Shown: positions 8,994 to 17,870 of the stretch, one piece after another
Layout: each line of letters begins with the position of its first letter
Position numbering within the stretch: the first letter of the stretch is position 1
Assembly: GCA_002365175.1 (NCBI GenBank)
Contig: DEZK01000008.1
Span: forward strand, 1-64,000
Direction: 5' to 3'
DNA: 64,000 bases
From: Raskinella chloraquaticus (SeqCode)
Lineage (GTDB): Bacteria; Pseudomonadota; Alphaproteobacteria; Rhizobiales; UBA4765
The notes under the pieces: model-generated
What the model saw: the letters and a program-made list of their open reading frames with translations, nothing else
Databases searched by the model: none
What the model was told of the DNA's origin: nothing
Made by a program: the position numbers and the translations under genes

Positions 8994-9012
8994 CAGGTTC
9001 GGAACATACTCA
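8994..9012 (-). promoter_or_regulatory. Shared 19-bp promoter element, copy 3
   Basis: On the minus strand reads TGAGTATGTTCCGAACCTG, 81 nt before the ATG of the Acg-like gene. The core TTCCGAACCTG is identical to copy 2, and the left half keeps TG-N-GTA. The remaining 240 bases up to tRNA-Pro hold no gene that I can support. Confidence 0.65.
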
Positions 9013-9250
9013 TTGGGTGATCACTCCGGTCGTGACGGAACTGACGGCAGGTTTCGCTTGTGGAACGGCGGGACATCAAATCTCTGGCGGCAAAGCGTGC
9101 TTTCTCGACATTAATCGTGCATTGCAACCAAGATCCGTGCTCGGATTGACGTAATCCGCTGTCGTGCGACACAGTCGCGACTTGTCTTGCCCGCGCCATT
9201 TGCTCCTGAAAATCAAGTCCAATTTAACCATTGAAATGTCGATATAAAAA

Positions 9251-9328
9251 TGGTCGGAGTGGCGGGATTCGAACCCACGACCCCTAGTCCCCCAGACTAG
9301 TGCGCTAACCAGGCTGCGCTACACTCCG
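9251..9328 (-). tRNA. tRNA-Pro (anticodon GGG)
   Basis: A full cloverleaf can be folded on the minus strand: acceptor CGGAGTG/CACTCCG, D-arm GCGC/GCGC, anticodon stem CTAGT/ACTAG with loop CTGGGGG (anticodon GGG at 9291-9293), T-arm with TTCGAAT, discriminator A and an encoded CCA. Its 3' end faces the stress module. No second copy of its 3' end was seen in the module. Confidence 0.95.
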
Positions 9329-9388
9329 ACAGGCGGCGGACCATAATCATGGCACCCCGGCTGTGCAAGCGGCGATTTGCGCGCCGGC

Positions 9389-10360
9389 CTACCAGCGCAC
9401 CAGCGCCGCGCCCCAGGTGAAGCCGCCGCCCATCGCTTCCAGCAGCAGCAGGTCGCCTTCCTTGATGCGGCCATCGGCGACCGCCCGGTCAAGTGCCAGC
9501 GGGATCGAGGCTGACGACGTGTTGGCGTGGTCGGCAACGGTGAGGATGACTTTCTCGCGCGGAATGCCGAGCTTGTCGGCGGTGGCAAGGATGATCCTCT
9601 CATTGGCCTGATGGGGCACGAACCAGTCGATATCGCTTGCCTTCAGCCCTTCTTCGCCGAGAATGTCGTGGACGATGCCGGGCACCATGCCGACCGCCAG
9701 CTTGAAGACTTCCTTGCCTTCCATGCGCAGATGACCGGTCGTCTGCGTTGTGGACGGCCCGCCATCGACGTAGAGCTTGGATTTGTGGCGCCCGTCGGCG
9801 CGCAGCTTGGTGGCAAGAATACCGCGCCCGGCAAGCTCGGCTTCTTCCTCGCGCGCTTCGAGCACGACGGCCCCCGCCCCGTCGCCAAAAAGCACGCAGG
9901 TGGTGCGATCGCTCCAGTCGAGAATACGCGAATAGGTTTCAGCGCCGATCACGAGCGCCCGCCGGTGGGCGCCGGTGCGGATCATGGCGTCGGCAACGCT
10001 CAGGGCATACACAAAGCCGGTGCATACGGCATGGATATCAAAGGCCGCCCCCTGATCGATGCCCAGACGCGCCTGGACGGTGGTGGCGGTGGCGGGGAAG
10101 GTATTGTCGGGCGTCGAGGTGGCAAGGATCACCAGGTCGATGTCAGCAGCTGTGCGCCTGGCGCGGGCGAGCGCCCCTTCGGCAGCCGCAACTGCGAGGT
10201 CGGAGGTGAATTCGCCTTCAGCGGCGATGTGGCGTGTCTTGATGCCGGTGCGCTGGATGATCCACTCATCGGTGGTATCGACCAGGCGCGACATTTCAGC
10301 GTTGTCGATGACGCGTTTGGGAAGATAGGCACCGCAGCCGATAATGACGGAACGACGCAT
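9389..10360 (-). CDS. fabH: Beta-ketoacyl-ACP synthase III
   Basis: Starts fatty acid synthesis by condensing acetyl-CoA with malonyl-ACP. All 323 residues match the family, with catalytic Cys113 (HAVCTGF), His250 (FVPHQANERI) and Asn280 (DHANTSS), and the usual WGAALVRW ending. It lies three bases after plsX, a standard pair for fatty acid and phospholipid initiation. In most alphaproteobacteria ihfA and a merR-like gene follow fabH; here tRNA-Pro follows after 60 bases. Confidence 0.97.
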   Translation of the reverse strand: MRRSVIIGCGAYLPKRVIDNAEMSRLVDTTDEWIIQRTGIKTRHIAAEGEFTSDLAVAAAEGALARARRTAADIDLVILATSTPDNTFPATATTVQARLGIDQGAAFDIHAVCTGFVYALSVADAMIRTGAHRRALVIGAETYSRILDWSDRTTCVLFGDGAGAVVLEAREEEAELAGRGILATKLRADGRHKSKLYVDGGPSTTQTTGHLRMEGKEVFKLAVGMVPGIVHDILGEEGLKASDIDWFVPHQANERIILATADKLGIPREKVILTVADHANTSSASIPLALDRAVADGRIKEGDLLLLEAMGGGFTWGAALVRW

Positions 10361-10363
10361 GAT

Positions 10364-11413
10364 TTATGATGCTTCCGCGGCAAGTGGCGTGGGAACGGGC
10401 GCGCTCGTCAAATCCTGGGTAATGCGCCCGATGAGATCGCTCTCGGCCATGTCAAAACCGATATCGAGCGCGCTTGCAAAACCCACCGCATCGGTGCCGC
10501 CATGGCTCTTGATGACGATGCCGTTGAGCCCCAGAAACACGCCGCCATTGACATTGCGCGGATCGAGACGCTCGCGCAGCGCCAGAAAGGCGCCACGCGC
10601 CAGAAGGAAGCCAAGCTTGGTCAGCCAGGTTCGTCCCATGGCCTGGCGCAGGAAGGTCCCGATCTGCTTGGCGGTCCCCTCCGCCGTCTTCAGCGCGATG
10701 TTGCCGGCAAAGCCTTCGGTTACGACGACATCGACTTTGCCCTGGCCAAGATCATCGCCCTCGATAAAACCGGCATAGGCAAAACCCGGCGCATTCATGG
10801 CGCGCAGCCGCGCGCCCGCCTCGCGGATGGCTTCCAGACCTTTGATCTCCTCAACTCCGATATTGAGCAGGCCAATCGAGGGGCGCTCGATGTGGAAATG
10901 GGCGCGCGCCATGGCCGCACCCGTGATTGCCATCGTCACCAGATCGCCGGCGTCAGCACCAATCGAGGCGCCCACATCGAGCACCACCGATTCACCGCGC
11001 AGCGTCGGCCATAAGGCGGCAATCGCCGGGCGATCGATGCCTGGCATGGTGCGCAGGCAGAAGCGGGCCATCGCCATCAGCGCACCCGTATTGCCCGCCG
11101 AGACGCACACCCGCGCCTTGCCGGTCTTGACGGCATCGAGTGCCATCCACATCGATGATTTCCAGCGCCCCGTGCGCAAGGCCTGGCTTGGCTTGTCGTC
11201 CATGCGGACGGCGACATCGCTATGAATGATCTCGGCGCGGCCCTGCAAGATCGGGTGGCGGGCCAGAACCGCCGCGATCAGGTCCTGTTGACCCACCAGA
11301 AGAAAGGACAAAAAGGGATGCCGCTCGGCGGCTAACGCCGCGCCTGCAACCGTAACCTCAGGCCCGTGATCGCCGCCCATAGCGTCCACGGCAATTGTCA
11401 GCGCGCTTGTCAT
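10364..11413 (-). CDS. plsX: Phosphate acyltransferase PlsX
   Basis: Makes acyl-phosphate from acyl-ACP, the donor used by PlsY in phosphatidic acid synthesis; a soluble, membrane-associated enzyme. The 349 residues begin with the family signature AVDAMGGDHGPEVTVAGA and include the VSAGNTGALMA and VTEGFAGNIALK motifs. The ATG at 11413 gives the usual N-terminus. It forms an operon with fabH; a 100-base gap separates it from yceD upstream. Confidence 0.97.
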   Translation of the reverse strand: MTSALTIAVDAMGGDHGPEVTVAGAALAAERHPFLSFLLVGQQDLIAAVLARHPILQGRAEIIHSDVAVRMDDKPSQALRTGRWKSSMWMALDAVKTGKARVCVSAGNTGALMAMARFCLRTMPGIDRPAIAALWPTLRGESVVLDVGASIGADAGDLVTMAITGAAMARAHFHIERPSIGLLNIGVEEIKGLEAIREAGARLRAMNAPGFAYAGFIEGDDLGQGKVDVVVTEGFAGNIALKTAEGTAKQIGTFLRQAMGRTWLTKLGFLLARGAFLALRERLDPRNVNGGVFLGLNGIVIKSHGGTDAVGFASALDIGFDMAESDLIGRITQDLTSAPVPTPLAAEAS

Positions 11414-11513
11414 CGGCTTCTCTTATTGACGCCTGTTGCCCGGAACGATGGCGGGATGAGGACCCTAAATCCGTCAGGGACAATGGCAAGTGGTTTCTTT
11501 ACCGATCCGCGTC

Positions 11514-12035
11514 TCATCTGCTCTCTCGGTCTTTCAGCTTCGAGAGGATAGAAAATGGCGACAGAGACGGTTGTTGCGTTGTTTCGGCCACAAGATCAGC
11601 ACCCGGCTTGCGCGGGTAAGGATCAATTGCCAGCGACAGCGCCTCGGCAAGCATGAGGCCGATATCAGCGCCCTCGCATGCCATCAGCTGGGGCGGTTCA
11701 TCGTCAGGCGAGAGTTCGAGCTCGCTCATTTCAGCCTCATCAGGCAGCGTCGGCAGAAACAGGCGCTCAACGGGCTCGCTCAGCTGGTGAACAAACGGCT
11801 CCAGCGAGCGGACGCAACGATAGGTGAGCGCGCAAGTGAAGTGCCCTTTGGCGTAAAGCCCATCCTGCGCGGGAGACATCGCCAGGTCGGCGGTAAAACT
11901 CTCGATTGATATCAGATCAAGCGCTTCGGCGAGACGGCTGCATTCTTCGGACGAGGCCTCGACCCGCCATTCACGCCCGGTATCAGGCACATCAGCGCGG
12001 CGGACAAACCGGTGAAAGGACAGGTCATTGCCCAT
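11514..12035 (-). CDS. YceD/DUF177 family protein
   Basis: A 173-residue acidic protein of the DUF177 family, whose members (YceD of E. coli, plant DUF177) are linked to 23S rRNA or large-subunit accumulation. The conserved middle GHFTCALTYRCVRSLEPF carries the two cysteines typical of the family. The start is the ATG at 12035, which overlaps the stop of the upstream chaperone gene by one base (TGATG), so the pair is translationally coupled. The usual rpmF partner is absent; plsX follows, as in many alphaproteobacteria. Confidence 0.85.
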   Translation of the reverse strand: MGNDLSFHRFVRRADVPDTGREWRVEASSEECSRLAEALDLISIESFTADLAMSPAQDGLYAKGHFTCALTYRCVRSLEPFVHQLSEPVERLFLPTLPDEAEMSELELSPDDEPPQLMACEGADIGLMLAEALSLAIDPYPRKPGADLVAETTQQPSLSPFSILSKLKDRESR

Positions 12036-12574
12036 CAAGATGCCGGGGTGACCACACAGGGCGGGAAATCGATGCGTCCAGCCAAAACCGTTTCGACGTC
12101 AAATTGCCTCGTCAGAATATCGTCGGCGGCGCGGAGATAATCGGCGAGCGCCATGACGCCGCCCGATCGATCAGCGAAATCGATATTGCGCCGCAATGTC
12201 TCGCACATGTCATCACTCGTTTTGCTCTTGAAAGCCTCGTCGTAGGCAGCAAAGCGACCGTAAATGGCCCCTGCCAGCTTTTTCATGCGACGCGGGACCG
12301 CCATGTCACCGATACCCATTTCGCGCAGAGCGCTGTCGAGTTCGGTAAACATCAGATCAACCACATCCTGCGCCAACGCTTCCATCTCGGGGCGATGGCG
12401 CGTCTGGCGCAGCAGGAGACAGGCGTGCAAGACGACCATTTCAAAACGACCCTGTGGCGTGTCGGGTACGGCGAAATCGCGATAAAATGTCTCCCGGCGA
12501 CTGGCAGCAACCACCTCCTTGTAGAGCAGGGCTGGTATCGGTGATGACCGGGAGCGGAACAAGGACATGATCAT
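12035..12574 (-). CDS. Ubiquinol-cytochrome c chaperone (CBP3-like)
   Basis: A 179-residue homologue of mitochondrial Cbp3/UQCC1, which assists maturation of cytochrome b for respiratory complex III. Recognisable stretches are ALLYKEVVAASRRETFYRDF near the start, then FEMVVLHACLLLRQ and the DVVDLMFTELDSALREMGIGD block. Of three close starts (GTG 12577, ATG 12574, ATG 12568), ATG 12574 is chosen since AGGAG lies six bases before it. It is divergent from the bamE-like gene, sharing a 147-base region. Confidence 0.9.
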   Translation of the reverse strand: MIMSLFRSRSSPIPALLYKEVVAASRRETFYRDFAVPDTPQGRFEMVVLHACLLLRQTRHRPEMEALAQDVVDLMFTELDSALREMGIGDMAVPRRMKKLAGAIYGRFAAYDEAFKSKTSDDMCETLRRNIDFADRSGGVMALADYLRAADDILTRQFDVETVLAGRIDFPPCVVTPAS

Positions 12575-12721
12575 CACCTGCTCCTAGCAAACTTTCGCTG
12601 ACATGGGAAAGGTATGAGTGACAATCGCGCCGGCCTTAGTTTCGGCCATGAAGATTGCCATCAAGCCTCGCGATACGGTATCCATAATTGCAACCACGAC
12701 CCGTGCGGATCAGACATCAAC

Positions 12722-13210
12722 ATGAACAGACCAGATCGCCCCCTCCGTTTTCCACCCTCGCGCCTTGTCATCATGGCGATGACCGCCGGGCTAGGACTAG
12801 CCGCCTGCAGCCAGGATAGCGGTCTGCGACCGGGGTCCTTCGTCCAGGTTTTCACGCGCGGATATGTTCTGCAGGAAGAAGCGCTCGACCAGGTACCGGT
12901 TGGCTCCAGCCGCGATCAGGTCAACTTCGTTCTCGGGACACCAACCACAACGGCGACACTGGATGGCGATGTCTATTATTACATCACCCAGAAGGTCGAG
13001 CGTATCCCGGGCGGCGATCCGACGGTGATCGACCAGCGGGTGCTGGCTGTTTATTTCGACAAGGCGCAGCGGGTAACACGCATCGCCCGTTATGGCCTGG
13101 AAGATGGGCGCGTCATCGACAGCGTCTCGCGCAAGACGGCAACGGGCGGGCGCGAACAGACCTTCCTGGGCCAGGTGTTCCAGAACCTTATTCGCAACTC
13201 CGGCAACTGA
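12722..13210 (+). CDS. bamE: Outer-membrane lipoprotein of the BamE/OmlA family
   Basis: A 162-residue lipoprotein: a hydrophobic signal ends in the lipobox GLAAC with Cys29 as lipidation site. The SmpA/OmlA fold is recognised from the VPVGSSRDQVNFVLGTPT stretch and the strand pattern DVYYYITQKVER. BamE supports insertion of beta-barrel proteins by the BAM complex on the inner face of the outer membrane. The ATG at 12722 is preferred over 12614 because only it puts the basic n-region directly before the signal helix. A terminator follows the stop by 25 bases. Confidence 0.88.
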   Translation: MNRPDRPLRFPPSRLVIMAMTAGLGLAACSQDSGLRPGSFVQVFTRGYVLQEEALDQVPVGSSRDQVNFVLGTPTTTATLDGDVYYYITQKVERIPGGDPTVIDQRVLAVYFDKAQRVTRIARYGLEDGRVIDSVSRKTATGGREQTFLGQVFQNLIRNSGN

Positions 13211-13235
13211 AACCGGCCAATTCCGGCCAAGAAAA

Positions 13236-13266
13236 AGCCGCGCCAGGCATGCCTCGCGCGGCTTTG
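13236..13266. terminator. Terminator between convergent bamE and hppA
   Basis: Stem AGCCGCGC (13236-13243) pairs with GCGCGGCT (13256-13263), with an inner GGCATGCC palindrome in the loop. A-rich and T-rich sides flank it, so it can serve both converging genes. Confidence 0.8.
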
Positions 13267-13284
13267 TTGTGTTGAGGGTCGTGA

Positions 13285-15432
13285 TCAGCCGAAATGAGCC
13301 AGAACGGCCAGCAGCAGAAGCGCCACGATATTGGTGATCTTGATCATCGGATTGACCGCCGGACCCGCCGTATCCTTGTAAGGGTCGCCGACCGTATCGC
13401 CGGTGACGGAGGCTTTGTGCGCATCCGACCCTTTGAGATGACGAACCCCGTCCTTGTCGACGAAACCGTCTTCAAACGATTTCTTGGCGTTGTCCCATGC
13501 GCCGCCGCCTGCAGTCATCGAAACGGCAACAAAAAGGCCGGTAATGATGACGCCGAGCAGAAGGGCGCCGAGAGCGGCAAAGGCTTGCGCCTTGCCGGCG
13601 ATGAGGCTGACGACGAAGAACACCACGATGGGAGAGAGAACCGGCAGCAGAGACGGAATGATCATCTCGGCAATGGCGCGCTTCGTCAGCAAATCCACCG
13701 CCCGGGCATAATCAGGGCGGTCGGTGCCGGCCATGATGCCCGGCTTTTCGCGGAACTGGCGACGGACTTCCTCGACAATCGCACCCGCAGCCTTGCCGAC
13801 GGCTGTCATGCCCATGGCTCCGAAGAGATAAGGCAGCAAGCCGCCAAGCAGCAGGCCGACGACGACGTAGGGATTTGACAGAGAGAAGTCGACGGCGCCA
13901 ACGCCAGCGAAGAATTTGTAAGTGCTGCCATTGGCGATGAAGTAGTTGAGATCGGCGGTATAGGCGCCGAAGAGGACGAGCGCGCCAAGACCGGCAGAAC
14001 CGATGGCGTAGCCTTTGGTAACAGCCTTGGTGGTGTTGCCGACCGCGTCGAGCGCATCGGTGGTGACGCGCACTTCCTTGGGCAGACCCGCCATTTCAGC
14101 GATGCCGCCGGCATTGTCGGTGACCGGACCGAAGGCATCAAGCGCAACGATGATGCCGGTGACTGACAGCATCCCCGTCACCGCAATCGCCACACCGAAG
14201 AGACCGGCCAGCGAATAGGTGGCGATAATGCCAACGATGATGATGAGAGCGGGCGCTGCGGTTGCTTCCATCGATACCGCCAGACCCTGGATGACGTTGG
14301 TGCCATGGCCGCTGACGGAGGCCTGGGCAATCGACACCACGGGGCGAAAGCCGGTGCCGGTGTAGTATTCCGTCACCCAGACGATGAGTGCCGTGATGAC
14401 AAGGCCGAGAGCTGCGCAGATGAAGAGCGCCATGCCGGTAAATTTGAGTGCGCCGGCCGTAAAGACCGTCGCGAAGCCTTCCGGCAGGACAAGCTGCGTG
14501 ACGATGGCGATACCGACCAATGACAGAAGCCCGGCTGCGATGAGCCCCTTGTAAAGGGCGCCCATGATCGAGTTGTTCTGCCCGAGCTTGACGAAATATG
14601 TGCCCATGATCGAGGTCAGGATACAGATGCCGCCGATCGCCAGCGGATAGATCATCGCCTGCCCTACCAGCGGTGCGCCAGCAAACGTGATGGCGGCCAG
14701 AACCATGCTGGCAACGATGGTAACCGCATAGGTCTCGAAAAGATCGGCTGCCATGCCGGCGCAGTCACCGACATTGTCACCAACGTTATCGGCAATCGTC
14801 GCCGGATTGCGCGGGTCATCCTCGGGAATACCCGCTTCCACTTTGCCGACAAGATCGCCGCCAACGTCCGCGCCCTTGGTGAAGATGCCGCCGCCCAGAC
14901 GGGCGAAGATCGAAATCAGCGAGGCACCAAAGCCAAGAGAGACAAGCGCGTCGATCACGGTGCGGCCTGTGGCGGGAAGTCCGAGGCCGGAGGTCAGGAT
15001 CAGGAAATAGACGGCAACTCCCAGGAGCGCCAGTCCGGCGACCAGCATGCCGGTCACAGCGCCTGCCTTGAACGAAATATCAAGGCCGGCCGCGAGCGAC
15101 TTGGTTGCGGCCTGGGCGGTGCGCACATTGGCACGTACCGACACATTCATGCCCACGAAGCCTGCGACGCCCGACAGAATGGCCCCGATGGCAAAGCCGA
15201 TAGCAGCCAGAATGCCGAGGAAATAGATCGCTAGAAGGAAGATAACCGCGCCCACGGCGGCGATCGTCACATATTGCCGGCGCAGATAGGCCGCCGCCCC
15301 TTCCTCGATTGCTTTTGCAATTTCCTGCATACGCGCGTTTCCGGCATCTGATTTCATCAATGCCGAACTCGTCACGATGCCGAATACGATCGCTGCCAAA
15401 CCGCAGGCGATGATCAGCCACAATGCCGTCAT
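13285..15432 (-). CDS. hppA: K+-independent membrane-bound proton-translocating pyrophosphatase
   Basis: Couples hydrolysis of pyrophosphate to proton export across the inner membrane. The 715-residue protein has about 16 membrane helices and the substrate-site motifs DVGGDLVGKVEAGIPEDDPR, DNVGDNVGDCAGMAADLFE and DAFGPVTDNAGGIAEM. The sequence GNTTKAVTKG has Lys where K+-dependent enzymes have Ala, which predicts the K+-independent class. The ATG at 15432 begins directly at the first helix; the upstream in-frame extension to 15495 has no family likeness. No gene is seen in the 147 bases to its right. Confidence 0.96.
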   Translation of the reverse strand: MTALWLIIACGLAAIVFGIVTSSALMKSDAGNARMQEIAKAIEEGAAAYLRRQYVTIAAVGAVIFLLAIYFLGILAAIGFAIGAILSGVAGFVGMNVSVRANVRTAQAATKSLAAGLDISFKAGAVTGMLVAGLALLGVAVYFLILTSGLGLPATGRTVIDALVSLGFGASLISIFARLGGGIFTKGADVGGDLVGKVEAGIPEDDPRNPATIADNVGDNVGDCAGMAADLFETYAVTIVASMVLAAITFAGAPLVGQAMIYPLAIGGICILTSIMGTYFVKLGQNNSIMGALYKGLIAAGLLSLVGIAIVTQLVLPEGFATVFTAGALKFTGMALFICAALGLVITALIVWVTEYYTGTGFRPVVSIAQASVSGHGTNVIQGLAVSMEATAAPALIIIVGIIATYSLAGLFGVAIAVTGMLSVTGIIVALDAFGPVTDNAGGIAEMAGLPKEVRVTTDALDAVGNTTKAVTKGYAIGSAGLGALVLFGAYTADLNYFIANGSTYKFFAGVGAVDFSLSNPYVVVGLLLGGLLPYLFGAMGMTAVGKAAGAIVEEVRRQFREKPGIMAGTDRPDYARAVDLLTKRAIAEMIIPSLLPVLSPIVVFFVVSLIAGKAQAFAALGALLLGVIITGLFVAVSMTAGGGAWDNAKKSFEDGFVDKDGVRHLKGSDAHKASVTGDTVGDPYKDTAGPAVNPMIKITNIVALLLLAVLAHFG

Positions 15433-15579
15433 ATGATTATCCTCAACTGTTGCGCGGGCCGACCCCCTGCCACCCATTCGCCGCGGAAGCGACAAAGAGA
15501 TGACTATCTGCCCTTGGCCCTCTAGGTCGGGCGCGGTGTAGCCAAGGAATAGCCGTCGCGCAACTGAATCACGCGTCTG

Positions 15580-16806
15580 TCAGCCGGCGCGAGCCAGACG
15601 GCGTTGCGATGTCAACAGGATCACGAGGGCTATCACAGCCAATCCCAGCATCGGCACAAGGGCTGACAGAACGGCGTGCCAGCCACCATAATTCTGCAGA
15701 ATGCCCGACGCCAGCGACGCAAGAGAAACCAGCCCAAACACCAGAAAATCGTTTAATCCCTGCACTTTACCGCGCTCAGCTGGATGATGGCAATCGGCGA
15801 CGAGGGCGGTTGCCGACACATAGGCGAGGTTCCAGCCAAGTCCGAGCAGCACGAGCGCTGCCCAGAAATGGGCGACAGAATACCCCGCATACCCGACAAC
15901 CACGCACAGGCCGAGCAAGACCAGGCCCGCGCTCATCACTTTGATCTTGCCATAGCGGGCGATGAGCGATCCGGTGAAGAAGCTCGGCGCATACATGGCC
16001 ACCACATGCCACTGAATTCCAAGCGTCGAATCGGTGATCGAATAGCCGCATTGCACCACCATGGCGACGGGAGCCGCCGTCATCACCAGGTTCATTGCCG
16101 CGTAGGACAGCATGCCGATAGCAACCGCGACCACAAATCGCGGCTGGCGGATGATCTCGCTCAACGGGCGGGATATCGTGGCCTCACGACTGCTTGTATC
16201 CATCTTCGGCCAGCGCGTCAGTGCGATGAAACCCATCGACAGAAGGATCACCAGCGTTGAACCGATGTAAGGCCCGACATAGGTGAGACCCGGCAGCGCA
16301 TCCTTAGCGTTGATGACGATCTGCGGGCCGATAAAGGCTGCTGCCAGCCCGCCGGCCAGAACCCATGAAATTGCCTTGGGGCGAAAGGCCGGCGTTGCCG
16401 TGTCAGCCGCAGCAAAACGGAAAAACTGCGTCCATGACAGATATGAGCCGGCCAAAAAAGTTCCAAGGCAAAACAACCAGAACGAACTGGCAATCACGCC
16501 AGCAGCCGCGACAAGCCCGCCGGTCATGCCGATGACGCCACCCAGCAGGAAGCCTGGCTTGCGGCCGATGCGGGCCATCAGCAGGGAGGCTGGAATGGCG
16601 GTGGCGAGCGAGCCAACGACAAAGGCGGTGATCGGAAGTGTTGTCAGCTCACGGCTGGGCGCCAGCTGGCTGCCCAGAATGCCGCCCAGCGCGAAATTAA
16701 TCGTCGAATTGGCACCACCGAGCGCCAGTGCCAGCGACAGACAGCGGGCGTTGTGACGGGCAAGCTTGTCGGGGTCACCATCTTGCAGCAGTGCGGCAGT
16801 GCTCAT
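15580..16806 (-). CDS. Major facilitator superfamily transporter
   Basis: A 408-residue inner-membrane carrier with about 12 hydrophobic segments and the loop motif ARIGRKPGFLLGG between helices 2 and 3, typical of MFS drug or metabolite exporters. The substrate cannot be read from the sequence. The ATG at 16806 starts at MSTAALLQDGDPDKLARHN, the usual short N-terminus; the open frame further right overlaps thiL and has no MFS likeness. It is the last gene of the glyA-to-thiL run, 77 bases after thiL, and precedes hppA. Confidence 0.88.
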   Translation of the reverse strand: MSTAALLQDGDPDKLARHNARCLSLALALGGANSTINFALGGILGSQLAPSRELTTLPITAFVVGSLATAIPASLLMARIGRKPGFLLGGVIGMTGGLVAAAGVIASSFWLFCLGTFLAGSYLSWTQFFRFAAADTATPAFRPKAISWVLAGGLAAAFIGPQIVINAKDALPGLTYVGPYIGSTLVILLSMGFIALTRWPKMDTSSREATISRPLSEIIRQPRFVVAVAIGMLSYAAMNLVMTAAPVAMVVQCGYSITDSTLGIQWHVVAMYAPSFFTGSLIARYGKIKVMSAGLVLLGLCVVVGYAGYSVAHFWAALVLLGLGWNLAYVSATALVADCHHPAERGKVQGLNDFLVFGLVSLASLASGILQNYGGWHAVLSALVPMLGLAVIALVILLTSQRRLARAG

Positions 16807-16883
16807 GACGTCAAACCCCGGAATGAAAACGGCAAGGAACATGCTGATAGCCCGATGAGGGGCTTTGCGGTCAAGTGCCTCGA

Positions 16884-17870
16884 TCAGAAATGGCTGAAAC
16901 TCGTGGTTGCGAACGACATAACGTCGCCCTCGTGGACAAATTGCGGGAGCGCGTTGCCTGCGACGATAGAGCCGATTTCGCTGACGGCAACATTCGCTGC
17001 GCGCGCTTCTGCCATGAGGGTGCTGCATCGATCCGGGGCGACGGTGAAGAGGATTTCGTAGTCATCACCGCCGCTCAATGCCAGTTCAAGCATATCGGTA
17101 CCGGTGCCACACAGCGTGTGCGCGGCCGCCGACAACGGCACATGAGCGACATCGATCATTGCACTGACGCCGCTGGCGCGACAGAGCTTGGCGCAATCGC
17201 CTGCCAATCCGTCGGAAACATCCATCGCCGCGCTCGCCTGGGCCTGAAGCACGCGGGCAAGCGCGTGTCGCGGCTCAGGAAGAAGATAGCGCTGCAACAG
17301 GTGAGCCCGATGATCCGCCGCCAAATTCTCGAAGCGCTCGGGCTGAAGCCGCAGCCGGCAGCCTAACGCCGCATCGCCAATCGTGCCGGTGACGAAGACG
17401 CGGTCGCCCGCTTGCGCGCCTTTGCGACGGACCATTTTCCCAGCCGGTACAAGGCCTAGCGCAGTGATCGACAGCATCAGCGGCCCGGCTGCACGGGTTG
17501 TGTCCCCGCCAAGGAGGGCAATATCAAAGTGCTTCTGATCGAGATCGAGACCTTTGACGAAATCAGCAAGCCAATCCTCGCTCCACTCATCGGGAAGCGC
17601 CAGGGTCAACAGATAGGCGCGTGGGCGGGCGCCTTTGGCGGCAAGGTCCGAAAGATTGGTGCGCAACGCCTTGCGGGCGATGAGATCAGGCGGATCATCG
17701 GCAAAAAAATGCACACCGGCGACCAGCGCGTCCATCGTGATCACCAGCTCGTGTCCGGAAGGAACGGCCAGGCAGGCGGCATCATCGGTCAGATTGAAGG
17801 CGGCGGGATCGCTTGCCAGCGGCGCCAGGTGGCGGGCGATGAGGGTGTCTTCATCGGGGCGCGCAAGCAT
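16884..17870 (-). CDS. thiL: Thiamine-monophosphate kinase
   Basis: Phosphorylates thiamine monophosphate to the active diphosphate cofactor. The 328 residues show the AIR-synthase-like fold with LTDDAACL near the N-terminus, TMDALVAGVHF, RTNLSDLAAKGARP, ALLGGDTTRA and MDVSDGLAGD metal and nucleotide motifs. The start overlaps the nusB stop by one base (TGATG), giving the conserved ribH-nusB-thiL coupling. Confidence 0.96.
   Translation of the reverse strand: MLARPDEDTLIARHLAPLASDPAAFNLTDDAACLAVPSGHELVITMDALVAGVHFFADDPPDLIARKALRTNLSDLAAKGARPRAYLLTLALPDEWSEDWLADFVKGLDLDQKHFDIALLGGDTTRAAGPLMLSITALGLVPAGKMVRRKGAQAGDRVFVTGTIGDAALGCRLRLQPERFENLAADHRAHLLQRYLLPEPRHALARVLQAQASAAMDVSDGLAGDCAKLCRASGVSAMIDVAHVPLSAAAHTLCGTGTDMLELALSGGDDYEILFTVAPDRCSTLMAEARAANVAVSEIGSIVAGNALPQFVHEGDVMSFATTSFSHF

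Noticed and set aside
3502..9250. FixK/FNR boxes (TTGAT-N4-ATCAA) before the stress genes
   Set aside because: None found in the intergenic regions by eye; the repeated TTCCGA-N-CCTG element is different.
1..9250. Prophage or insertion sequence in the accessory region
   Set aside because: No integrase, transposase, terminal inverted repeats or direct repeats of the tRNA 3' end were found.
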